The position numbers and the translations under genes are program-made. DNA of 10,096 nt from Gammaproteobacteria bacterium (GTDB lineage: Bacteria > Pseudomonadota > Gammaproteobacteria > Pseudomonadales > M0112): positions 1 through 10,096 of the forward strand of contig SBFY01000089.1 in assembly GCA_006227085.1 (NCBI GenBank). Direction: 5' to 3'. The notes below the pieces were generated by a model that worked only from the letters and a program-made list of their open reading frames with translations, had not been told where the DNA came from and searched no databases. Of this stretch, positions 1 to 7,103 are shown one piece after another (position 1 is the first letter of the stretch; each line of letters begins with the position of its first letter).

Positions 1-16
1 CCCCCTCCCCGGAATT

Positions 17-63
17 TGGGTTCGAGCCGGAGCGGGCAACGCCCGCGGAGACCAGCGAACCCA
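17..63. repeat. Nested inverted repeat (structured element)
   Basis: An outer 8-bp stem, TGGGTTCG (17-24) with CGAACCCA (56-63), encloses an inner perfect hairpin, GCGGGC (32-37) with GCCCGC (41-46), over an AAC loop. Such nesting suggests a folded RNA or a DNA cruciform rather than coding sequence. A frame-2 reading from the left edge stops at 65-67, so a gene tail cannot be excluded, but the peptide is not recognisable. The element lies about 30 bp before a terminator and could belong to the 3' end of an upstream transcript. Its identity is unknown. Confidence 0.5.
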
Positions 64-91
64 GTGAGCTCATCCCGACCGGACACCAACG

Positions 92-129
92 AAGCGCCAC
101 TCTCCCCAGGATTGGGAGCGCTTTTTTTT
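92..129 (+). terminator. Rho-independent terminator
   Basis: The arms CTCCC (102-106) and GGGAG (114-118) pair over a 7-nt loop. They are extended by AAGCG (92-96) and CGCTT (119-123) around a CCACT bulge. A run of eight T follows at 122-129. This should end a plus-strand transcript entering from the left and insulate the secreted-protein gene downstream. Confidence 0.75.
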
Positions 130-212
130 GGCTGTGTGGCGGCGAGGGAGCCTCTCGGCTGGGCGCTTACTGCCGATCAGCCTGCCCCTATACCGATGAC
201 GAAAAGCCCATG

Positions 213-218
213 TATACT
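213..218 (+). promoter_or_regulatory. Possible -10 element before the first secreted-protein gene
   Basis: TATACT matches the sigma-70 -10 consensus at five of six positions. No convincing -35 is seen 16-18 bp upstream. If it is used, transcription would start near 225, inside the CRP-like palindrome, leaving a leader of about 25 nt before the ATG at 249. Confidence 0.35.
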
Positions 219-221
219 TTA

Positions 222-237
222 TGTGAACCAGTTCACA
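222..237. promoter_or_regulatory. CRP/Vfr-like binding site
   Basis: TGTGAACCAGTTCACA contains both consensus half-sites, TGTGA-N6-TCACA, with perfect 7-bp arms around a CA centre. Its centre is about 20 bp upstream of the chosen ATG (249). With the candidate -10 at 213-218, the site would cover the transcription start, a position typical of repression. Class II activation (centre at -41.5) would put the start point inside the gene. The palindrome could also serve another dimeric regulator. Site resemblance is seen; binding is inferred. Confidence 0.55.
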
Positions 238-248
238 CACTAGTGCAC

Positions 249-2588
249 ATGACTACCCCTCGAATCTTGTCCGGAAAGGCCTTGCTATTGGCAAGCCTGC
301 TCGTCAGCCTGGCAAGCCAACCCGCATCAGGGGCAGACTTCTTCACCAGCGCTGCCAAGGACAAAACCTGCGCCGGCACCCGGTTCGGTAGTGCCTTGAC
401 CTGTAGTGCCGCAGAATTCACGGTGAATCCGGTATTCAGCGCACAGGATGGCTCAGCGCCGTTCTGCCAGATTGGCACCAGCTTTGACATCATCGTGGAA
501 GTGGAATTATCCGGCAGTAATACCGATCGCCAGGATATCGGCTTTTTCGTCGGGCAATCCGGCAATGACCCTGCTGCCGTCGGCGGGCAATGTTCTGTCG
601 CAACATTCCCGACATCCAGTAATCCACCTACCACACCCGATGCCTGGACCGATAATGATGGTGATACCTGCGGTGACTACATCGGTGGCGCATCCAGTGT
701 CACCGAGGTTGATGAAATCCGCGTGGATTGCCAAGCCAGCGCCAACGGCTATCTCCAGATTCCTTACGTACTAACCTACTGGCAAAACAACGGCAACGTT
801 TGCCAAGCTGAAACGGATTTGGTTTCCAGTGTGGTTCCCGGCTCGAAATCCAAATGCAACAAAGGTTCTGCCGAAGTCAGTGGCGCCATTGCTGTGAATG
901 CCGGCGCCTGGGTCGATATCACCAAGGCCACCAACCCGAGCGGTCAGGCCCAGGCGTTTACCTACACGGCCACCATCACCAGCACCACCGACCCTGATCC
1001 CAAAGTCATTGCGCTTGTCGATGGCACGTATTACCCGGCAACGATTGCTGCCGCCAGTGGGACAACCACGTTTACCTTAACCGATGGCCAAAGCGCCCGT
1101 GTCTTTATCAAGGCCTTGCCTGGCAGCCAGACACTCACTATCACCGAGCAATCGGAAACGGGCTGGGACACGACAGCCGCGATCAACTGCTCCGCCACCA
1201 ATGGTTCCCCGGCGCTCACCACCAACAACAGCACGCGAACCATCACGGCAGACCTCAACCAGACTGACTACTCTGCAAGCTGTAATATCACCAATACCAA
1301 ACTCGCTTCCATCACCCTCTCCAAAACCTCTACCGGCGATACCGGTACATTCACTTTTACCGGCACCAACAGCTGGGTGAGCCAGGACATTACCACCACA
1401 ACTGCCGGCTCACCGGCAACAGGCACCACCCAGTACCTACCCTACTCCGTAGAAACCGTGATCACCGAGACGGCCAATGCCGATTGGCGCCTCGACAATA
1501 TCAATTGCTCTGGCTGGGACCCTAACGGTTCTGCGACAAACGATATCTCGACACGAAGCGTCACCTTTACAGACAGTGCCATGCCACCCGGCACTGACAT
1601 CACGTGCACTTTTAGCAATGTCCGCCAGCGGGATTTGACAGTTGTGAAAAACCTGGCGCCCACCACCGATGCCGGCACCTTCACACTGGATGCCAACGGC
1701 AACACCGCGAGTGGCGGCCACAACACCACAGTGTCGGCCATCGTGGATGTCGGCTCATCGGTCAGCTTCTCGGAAACCGCTAATCCCGGCACTGATTTCG
1801 TGAACTATGACAGCAGCTATGAGTGCTACGATTCCGTCCCCGCCTTGGTCGATAGCGACAGCACCACCAGTGGCAGCTTTGCCATGCCCAATGATGACGT
1901 GACCTGTACATTTACCAACACGCGTTATTCCGCATCATTGACACTCAATAAGACCTGGGTCACGGCACAGGCTGGTGACACGGCAACAGTCTCGTCCAGC
2001 GGTTTTATCAACGACACCTCGACCGGCGCATCGGTCTCCACAGGCAACAACACCACGGCCAGCCCAACCGTGACCGTGTATTCAGGGGAATCCGCCACAA
2101 TCAGTGAATCATTCTCTGTTGGTAGCCCCGCGGATTACACCAAGGTATTGAGCTGCACCGCTGGCAGCCTGGATACCAACACCGGCACACTGACCATTAC
2201 CCCGGGCGACACCGTGATCGAATGCACCTATACCAATACCGGTGCCCCGCAACTGTCTGTCAGCAAAACCGTGGAAGTGGTCGATGATGGCATCAGTGCC
2301 AGCAATGACAAGAGCATTCCCGGTGCCCACATGCGCTATACCATTGTGCTGGAAAATGCGTCCAGCTTTGCAGGCGCTGATGCTGTGGTCATTCGCGACG
2401 CCATTCCTGCCAATACCAGTTATCAGCCGGGCAGCATTGAGGTCGATGGCGTCCCCCAGGGCGATAACACCGGAGATGGTGACCAAACTGACTACAACGT
2501 AAGCACGCCAGGCGTGATCACGATTAACAAGGGAAGTTTCGGACCCAGCACATCCACCACCATCACCTTCGAGGTCATAGTGGATTAA
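249..2588 (+). CDS. Secreted multidomain protein with four beta repeats and a C-terminal DUF11-like domain
   Basis: This is a predicted exported protein of 779 aa; its function is unknown. I chose the ATG at 249 because it gives a normal signal peptide: basic residues R5 and K10, a hydrophobic core at about 11-22, and a cleavage site near ASGA-DFF (29/30). The upstream in-frame ATG (210) would put the CRP-like site inside the gene. Neither start has a clear ribosome binding site. Residues 30-208 form a domain with eight cysteines (41, 52, 73, 115, 141, 161, 185, 203). Residues about 221-665 hold four tandem prealbumin/SpaA-like beta units, each with two cysteines and ending in a C-x-[IFY]-[TS]-N-[TV] motif. 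Residues 669-779 are a DUF11-like beta-sandwich ending at the stop codon. The protein is rich in Ser, Thr, Asn and Asp. No LPXTG, PEP-CTERM or transmembrane anchor is visible. DUF11-type domains are common in bacterial surface and cell-wall proteins, so a surface or adhesive structural role is inferred. The gene converges on queF with no gap. Confidence 0.85.
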   Translation: MTTPRILSGKALLLASLLVSLASQPASGADFFTSAAKDKTCAGTRFGSALTCSAAEFTVNPVFSAQDGSAPFCQIGTSFDIIVEVELSGSNTDRQDIGFFVGQSGNDPAAVGGQCSVATFPTSSNPPTTPDAWTDNDGDTCGDYIGGASSVTEVDEIRVDCQASANGYLQIPYVLTYWQNNGNVCQAETDLVSSVVPGSKSKCNKGSAEVSGAIAVNAGAWVDITKATNPSGQAQAFTYTATITSTTDPDPKVIALVDGTYYPATIAAASGTTTFTLTDGQSARVFIKALPGSQTLTITEQSETGWDTTAAINCSATNGSPALTTNNSTRTITADLNQTDYSASCNITNTKLASITLSKTSTGDTGTFTFTGTNSWVSQDITTTTAGSPATGTTQYLPYSVETVITETANADWRLDNINCSGWDPNGSATNDISTRSVTFTDSAMPPGTDITCTFSNVRQRDLTVVKNLAPTTDAGTFTLDANGNTASGGHNTTVSAIVDVGSSVSFSETANPGTDFVNYDSSYECYDSVPALVDSDSTTSGSFAMPNDDVTCTFTNTRYSASLTLNKTWVTAQAGDTATVSSSGFINDTSTGASVSTGNNTTASPTVTVYSGESATISESFSVGSPADYTKVLSCTAGSLDTNTGTLTITPGDTVIECTYTNTGAPQLSVSKTVEVVDDGISASNDKSIPGAHMRYTIVLENASSFAGADAVVIRDAIPANTSYQPGSIEVDGVPQGDNTGDGDQTDYNVSTPGVITINKGSFGPSTSTTITFEVIVD
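909..2243 (+). repeat. Four tandem protein repeat units, about 100-130 codons each
   Basis: The units run at about 909-1301, 1302-1628, 1629-1925 and 1926-2243. Each opens with a strand of the type [IL]-T-[LV]-x-K and closes with CNITNTK, CTFSNVR, CTFTNTR or CTYTNTG. Each carries a cysteine pair (residues 314/345, 420/453, 526/553, 636/659), which suggests one disulfide per unit. The spacing and motif resemble prealbumin-like/SpaA-type Ig-fold repeats. The units have diverged, so this is an old protein-level repeat, not a recent DNA duplication. Confidence 0.7.
2253..2585 (+). repeat. DUF11-like domain, copy A of an inverted paralogous pair
   Basis: These 111 codons encode the C-terminal domain of the first secreted protein. 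They align without gaps to 5132-5464 on the minus strand. By hand count 68 of 111 residues are identical, the best stretch being RDAIPANTS through DGVPQGDN and GDGD. Some identity persists at DNA level, for example a shared 15-mer CTGCCAATACCAGTT. The copies point towards each other and flank yadG-yadH-queF. Confidence 0.8.
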
Positions 2589-2590
2589 TC
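2583..2590. other. Palindrome at abutting convergent stop codons
   Basis: GATTAATC is a perfect 8-bp palindrome, extended by flanking AGT and ACT around one bulged G (2579-2593). It contains the TAA of the first secreted-protein gene (2586-2588) and the complement of the queF TGA (2589-2591). There is no intergenic DNA and no T-rich hairpin terminator between the two genes. Confidence 0.5.
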
Positions 2591-3410
2591 ACTGCCGTGG
2601 CTGCCTGCCCGGCAATGGGCCAAAGCCTGTTCCGATACTGCGCCACGGATTGATCTCCAACCCACCACGTCGCAGGAAGCGCGCACTGACGCGCAAGCAT
2701 TGGCTTTGGGTGACGGCATGGATATCCGAGAAAACGCTTTCAACGCATTGCTCATGAAAGCCCTGGTGACGACGATACCCCAGCAGGTAGGCCAGTAAGG
2801 AAACGGGCGAAATGGCCGCTCCGTCATGCTCGACAAACACACTCGCCCAATCCGGTTGACCGGTGACCGGACAACAGGAACGGAACAATCGCGTGTACAG
2901 GCATTGCGTTGCTGGCTGGCCAGTATCCACTTGCAACACTGAAGCATCCACTGACTCCGGAAGATCTTCCGGCACCAACACATCCAGGCAATCACCGCGC
3001 GTGGCTGACTCCGGCCGCAACATGGCTGAGCCCACATCCAGCAAATCGAGCTGCACCGGCGAACCGATGCATCCAGCGATGTCACTGCGCAAGGTATCGA
3101 GCAGCACCTGACGGGAATCAAATGCGGTGAAATTCAGGCTGTTCAGGTATAACTTGAGGCTCTTGGATTCGACGATATGGGGAGAATCAGCCGGTACGCG
3201 AAGCTGTAAGACGCCGGCATCCGGCATGCCATTGGGATCCAGCCAGGACACCTCCCAGCCAGTCCAGTCATCGGCACCAGCATCCCAGGCTGTTTGAATA
3301 CCTTCACGACCTTGCTGGCGCGGAATCGGGAACAACACCTCCGGCGCATAACGCTCCGGCGCGGCCACCTGCTGGCCTAATACCATCCCTTTATCGTTCA
3401 TGGATGCCAT
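2589..3410 (-). CDS. queF: NADPH-dependent 7-cyano-7-deazaguanine (preQ0) reductase
   Basis: QueF reduces the nitrile of preQ0 to the amine of preQ1 using two NADPH, a cytosolic step in queuosine tRNA modification. At 273 aa the protein has the length of the long, two-module E. coli-type enzymes. The QueF motif ESKSLKLYLNS lies at residues 81-91. The catalytic region SCCPVTGQPDW gives the thioimide-forming Cys180 and the proton donor Asp187. His219-Glu220 in the GFHE segment match the substrate/NADPH-binding pair. The ATG at 3410 is preferred over the one at 3401 because a GGA-type ribosome binding site lies about 9 nt upstream, within the end of yadH. The gene begins 4 bp after the yadH stop, so it is probably the last gene of this operon and translationally coupled to yadH. 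It ends directly against the convergent secreted-protein gene. Confidence 0.96.
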   Translation of the reverse strand: MASMNDKGMVLGQQVAAPERYAPEVLFPIPRQQGREGIQTAWDAGADDWTGWEVSWLDPNGMPDAGVLQLRVPADSPHIVESKSLKLYLNSLNFTAFDSRQVLLDTLRSDIAGCIGSPVQLDLLDVGSAMLRPESATRGDCLDVLVPEDLPESVDASVLQVDTGQPATQCLYTRLFRSCCPVTGQPDWASVFVEHDGAAISPVSLLAYLLGYRRHQGFHEQCVESVFSDIHAVTQSQCLRVSARFLRRGGLEINPWRSIGTGFGPLPGRQPRQ

Positions 3411-3414
3411 ACGC

Positions 3415-4188
3415 TTAATTCCGCAGTCGCGGACTATAGGTCAATTGGTGCAAGGCAAACGCACCACCCACCAGCACTGCCACCAGGATCATGCCAATCG
3501 CATAACCGACATGGATATCCGAATGCCCCAACACGCCGTAACGGAATGTGTTCACGACATACAACACCGGGTTTGCCTGTGACACCTTGGCCCAGAACTC
3601 CGGCAGCAATTCAATCGAATAAAACACCCCGCCCAGGTACGTCAACGGTGTCAGCACAAATGTTGGCACAATCGAAATGTCATCGAAACTGTTGGCATAA
3701 ATCGCGTTGATCAAACCACCAATCGAAAACAGCACGGCCGTCAGGAATACCACCAGCACTGTGACGGGAATGCTGTATATCTGCAGGCGGGTAAAAAACA
3801 GGGAGACCAGCGTGACCAGCAAGCCTACCGCCAAACCACGTGCCACACCACCAATCACAAACCCGGCCAGGATAATCCAGTTCGGCGTTGGCGATACCAG
3901 CAACTCTTCAATGTTATTGGCAAATTTCGCACCGTAAAACGATGACACCACATTGGAATAGGAATTGGTGATCACCGACATCATGATCAGGCCGGGCACC
4001 ACAAACTCCATGTAGCTGTATCCACCCATATCGCCAATGCGTGAACCGATCAATTTGCCAAAAATGACAAAATACAGGCTCATCGTGATCACCGGCGGCA
4101 CCAGGGTCTGCACCCAGATGCGCATGAAACGGCGAATCTCACGCACCACGATGGTCTGGAAGGCAATGTATTTCTGCGCAGGTGTCAT
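3415..4188 (-). CDS. yadH: ABC-2 type exporter permease (YadH family)
   Basis: This inner-membrane permease of 257 aa is the membrane partner of the ATPase encoded just upstream. It has a cytoplasmic N-terminus followed by about six hydrophobic segments, near residues 25-45, 62-82, 106-130, 140-163, 172-192 and 227-247. The length and the FVVPGLIMMSVITNSY and FEELLVSP-like (here IEELLVSPTPNW) regions match the ABC-2 membrane family and E. coli YadH (256 aa). The natural substrate of YadGH is not established. The start codon overlaps the yadG stop in an ATGA, indicating translational coupling, and the stop lies 4 bp before queF. Confidence 0.93.
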   Translation of the reverse strand: MTPAQKYIAFQTIVVREIRRFMRIWVQTLVPPVITMSLYFVIFGKLIGSRIGDMGGYSYMEFVVPGLIMMSVITNSYSNVVSSFYGAKFANNIEELLVSPTPNWIILAGFVIGGVARGLAVGLLVTLVSLFFTRLQIYSIPVTVLVVFLTAVLFSIGGLINAIYANSFDDISIVPTFVLTPLTYLGGVFYSIELLPEFWAKVSQANPVLYVVNTFRYGVLGHSDIHVGYAIGMILVAVLVGGAFALHQLTYSPRLRN

Positions 4189-5117
4189 GCGGCACGCCCC
4201 TGTTCCAGCAAGCGCACAAACAATTCCTCCAGACGATTGGCCTTATTACGCAAGGATTGCACCACAATGCCCTGTGCCGACAAGGCCACGAACAGGTCAT
4301 TGGCGGTATGCTGCTTTTGCTTGTCCAGGGTGACTTCGAGGGTGTGTTCGTCGATCACTTTGGCCTCATAATCCGGCAGCGCGAAATCCTTGGGTAAATC
4401 GCCCTGCACATCCAGTACAAAGGTTTCCACTTGCAGGCGTTTCAGTAAATCACGGGTTTGCATATCCGCGACCAGCTCGCCCTTGTCGATGATCGCCACG
4501 CGCTTGCACAGTGCTTCGGCTTCTTCGAGGTAATGCGTGGTCAGGATAATGGTGGTGCCTTCGGCATTTTTTTCTTTCAGGAATTGCCACATGGAACGAC
4601 GCAATTCGATATCCACTCCCGCAGTCGGCTCATCCAGCACCAAAATACGCGGCTCATGCACCAGTGCACGGGCAATCATCAGGCGGCGTTTCATACCACC
4701 GGACAGCATCCGCGCCACGGTGGTACGCTTCTCCCACAGCCCCAGCTTCTTCATGTAGTGGTCTGCGCGGTCGCGGGCAATATGCGCCGGCACCCCGTAG
4801 TAACCGGCCTGGGTCACCAGGATGTCCTGCACTTTCTCGAAACTGTTGAAATTGAATTCCTGCGGCACGATGCCGAGCTGCTGCTTGGCCGTAGGGAAAT
4901 CGGTATCGATGTCATACCCACAGACCGACACCTTGCCTGCGGTTTTCTGCACCAATGAACAAAGGATGCTTATGGTGGTCGACTTGCCGGCACCGTTCGG
5001 GCCGAGCAAGGCCACGAACTCCCCCTCCTTGACGGTCAGGTCGATGCCTTTCAGGGCCTGCAAGCCACCCGGATAGGTTTTTTCCAGATTACGGATTTCA
5101 AGTGCGGGTATATTCAA
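4185..5117 (-). CDS. yadG: ABC exporter ATP-binding protein (YadG family)
   Basis: This cytoplasmic ATPase of 310 aa energises the adjacent permease. All ABC motifs are present: Walker A GPNGAGKST (39-47), Q-loop Gln86 in VPQEFNF, signature LSGGMKRRL (138-146), Walker B ILVLDE with catalytic Glu163, D-loop about 167-169, and switch His195 in TTHYLEE. Residues after about 225 form the C-terminal extension typical of YadG, ending in the NKANRLEELFV region. The start is a TTG at 5117; the resulting N-terminus aligns with that of E. coli YadG. No clear ribosome binding site precedes it. The gene starts 11 bp after the stop of the upstream secreted-protein gene, so translation may depend on coupling to it. 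The transported substrate is unknown. Confidence 0.94.
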   Translation of the reverse strand: MNIPALEIRNLEKTYPGGLQALKGIDLTVKEGEFVALLGPNGAGKSTTISILCSLVQKTAGKVSVCGYDIDTDFPTAKQQLGIVPQEFNFNSFEKVQDILVTQAGYYGVPAHIARDRADHYMKKLGLWEKRTTVARMLSGGMKRRLMIARALVHEPRILVLDEPTAGVDIELRRSMWQFLKEKNAEGTTIILTTHYLEEAEALCKRVAIIDKGELVADMQTRDLLKRLQVETFVLDVQGDLPKDFALPDYEAKVIDEHTLEVTLDKQKQHTANDLFVALSAQGIVVQSLRNKANRLEELFVRLLEQGRAA

Positions 5118-5128
5118 GGCAATGTCCG

Positions 5129-7057
5129 TCAGTCCACCACAACATCAAACATGATAACCGTTGTGGTACTGGGTGCGATTGTACCAATCGTGGCCGTGAC
5201 TGTGTTGGGGTTGCTGGCATTATAGTCGGCATCATCGCCATCGCCACTGTTGTCGCCTTGTGGGACGCCATCAATAACAATACTGCCCGGCACAAAACTG
5301 GTATTGGCAGGGATGGCGTCACGGACTACCACGGCATCCGCAGGTGTACTGGCAGAGTTATTGTCCAGTGTGATCATGTAACGTATCCGCGCACCCGGAA
5401 TCGCCTTGGCATTCGCAGCGCTGACAAAGTCATCCACCACCGACTGGCTCTTGGCCACCGATAGCACCGGAGGACTGACTTCAAACAGCTGTTCATCAAT
5501 ATTATAGAAATTGGCCTGCGACTCCGCTGTCGGTTGGCCCGGGATATAAACAAGCCCATTCGTGACGCCCAAGGTCGATGTGGATGCATCCAGCGCCTTG
5601 AGCAGCACTTTCCAGTTCGGCCCAGTCGGGTCGCTACCGAGAATGGTATAGGTCGGATCTGCCGGCACAGAACCATCGTTTGTCCAAGTGCCATCACCGG
5701 CTGAGGCATCACCGTGCGTGCCATCATCAAAGAGTGGGATTGCGCTGGCTACTTGCACGCCGTTTTCATCATAAATTTCGGCAACAACCTGGGCTGGGGC
5801 TGCATCCACCACCGCCGTGATACTGACCACACTGCCTGCATTGAGTGCCGGGACTACTGACGGCTGGGTAATATTCACGCCAAAACCTTCGGGGTTACCC
5901 AATGTGGCATCCACACGGCTCCACTCAATGTCATCCACGTGCGCCCAGGAACGGAAGAACGTGTTCTGGTACCAGCGAATCCGCAAGGTGACGGTTTGGC
6001 CGGCAAACGCCGCGAGACTGGCCGTGCGTGTCCACCAGGGTTCCGAGTAGCAAGCAATGGTCATGCCCGAACGATGCCGGCCGCGACGATCACAATCCCA
6101 GCCGTTATATTGGCCGTAACCTGACCGTGTGTTAGTGGACGTATTCAGCCCTTTGTTGGGTGAAAACGGGAAGTTCACATATGTTGGCGAACCTCCGGCA
6201 GGCCCCACCAACTGGGTTGTAGCTGCGCCCACAATATCGATCGTGAACAAGTCCCACTGGGTGGTCGCCCCATCATCAGACGCATCCCAACCCTCAATAC
6301 GGTAATTGACCGTGATATTGCCGGGGTTCGTCGCAGGAACCGTAAAGGTGCGCGTCAAGGTGGCGGTAAAGCCTGTCGCATTTTCATTATTGCTACGCGC
6401 TCCCAGCAAATACGAGAATCCGCCGGTCAAGGGTGTGCCATCGGTGTTCACCGGGTTCGGGGTGGCCGTAACCCCGGAAGCATCCGTCGTCACATTGACC
6501 GTTTCACTGGGACGGATTTCGGCATCATAGTTGGTATTGATACGGGCCCCGGTCCAGCCACCGGGCGGGTTTTGCGTTCCTGTTCCACCGAATTCAAAGT
6601 TACCGTTAATCGGCGGCTGGGGATTGGCACCCTTGGCGCCATTTTCAGTGACATCGAAATACAGGTAATAGGTTGCCGGGCCGGCATCTTCGAGGATAAA
6701 GCGGATTTCACCACGGGCATTACCCGAAGCATCGGTTGCACCAGCATAAACACGATCCGTGAATTGTTGTTCACCAGCCAATGCACCGCCAGGCCGCACG
6801 ACTCTGGGAGAGTTGGCATCGAAAGTCCCGCTAATACCCAACTGTGAAAGCAAGGCGGCAAAATCGACATCCACAACCACGGTGCTGTTGACAGGTGCCG
6901 ATGGCACATTGATGGGCACCCGGTAGTGCCAACCGGCATTTGGACTACCCCACCACGCCGGCACAGCAAGGTCGGCCCGCGCCGGTGACTGAGCCAAAAC
7001 CAGGCCAAACAGCAGGCAAGCACCTGCTGCAAACCGGATCAAGAAGAGTCGTTTCAT
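5129..7057 (-). CDS. Secreted multidomain protein with choice-of-anchor-X-like region and C-terminal DUF11-like domain
   Basis: This is a predicted exported protein of 642 aa, function unknown. The ATG at 7057 gives a classical signal peptide (MKRLFLIRF, hydrophobic core, cleavage near ARA-DLA at 28/29). An ATG three codons earlier (7066) is equally possible; neither has a clear ribosome binding site. Residues about 36-135 begin with GWHYRVPINV, like the DUF2341 beta-sandwich found in surface proteins. Residues about 150-380 resemble a jelly-roll carbohydrate-binding or galactose-binding-like domain, ending in a W-A-H-V-D-D-I strand, with two cysteines (322, 336). Residues about 405-505 carry the DDGTHGDASAGDGTW motif typical of choice-of-anchor-X domains. 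Residues 532-642 are a DUF11-like domain, paralogous to that of the protein at 249-2588, ending at the stop. No membrane anchor is visible. Its position 11 bp upstream of yadG suggests cotranscription with the exporter. That is positional evidence only; the signal peptide points to Sec export. Confidence 0.85.
   Translation of the reverse strand: MKRLFLIRFAAGACLLFGLVLAQSPARADLAVPAWWGSPNAGWHYRVPINVPSAPVNSTVVVDVDFAALLSQLGISGTFDANSPRVVRPGGALAGEQQFTDRVYAGATDASGNARGEIRFILEDAGPATYYLYFDVTENGAKGANPQPPINGNFEFGGTGTQNPPGGWTGARINTNYDAEIRPSETVNVTTDASGVTATPNPVNTDGTPLTGGFSYLLGARSNNENATGFTATLTRTFTVPATNPGNITVNYRIEGWDASDDGATTQWDLFTIDIVGAATTQLVGPAGGSPTYVNFPFSPNKGLNTSTNTRSGYGQYNGWDCDRRGRHRSGMTIACYSEPWWTRTASLAAFAGQTVTLRIRWYQNTFFRSWAHVDDIEWSRVDATLGNPEGFGVNITQPSVVPALNAGSVVSITAVVDAAPAQVVAEIYDENGVQVASAIPLFDDGTHGDASAGDGTWTNDGSVPADPTYTILGSDPTGPNWKVLLKALDASTSTLGVTNGLVYIPGQPTAESQANFYNIDEQLFEVSPPVLSVAKSQSVVDDFVSAANAKAIPGARIRYMITLDNNSASTPADAVVVRDAIPANTSFVPGSIVIDGVPQGDNSGDGDDADYNASNPNTVTATIGTIAPSTTTVIMFDVVVD
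5132..5464 (-). repeat. DUF11-like domain, copy B of an inverted paralogous pair
   Basis: These 111 codons form the C-terminal domain of the second secreted protein. They pair ungapped with copy A at 2253-2585 on the plus strand. Both copies terminate in F-[ED]-V-[IV]-V-D followed directly by the stop codon. This suggests that the same C-terminal module was joined to two unrelated N-terminal regions, or that the module duplicated within the locus. Confidence 0.8.
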
Positions 7058-7103
7058 GACAATCATGGTATGAGCTTAGGACCAAGCCATCCATCGGGCA
7101 ATA

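Noticed and set aside
210..248. Upstream ATG at 210 as the start of the first secreted protein
   Set aside because: It would place a -10-like box and the CRP-like palindrome inside the gene and add 13 residues before an otherwise standard signal peptide. It has no ribosome binding site.
2585..3121. Second minus-strand frame within queF (178 aa)
   Set aside because: It overlaps queF in another frame and has no recognisable domain, whereas queF has all its catalytic residues.
2253..5464. Composite transposon or insertion sequence carrying yadG-yadH-queF between the inverted DUF11 copies
   Set aside because: No transposase, terminal inverted repeats or target-site duplications are visible. The inverted copies are coding domains with substantial divergence.
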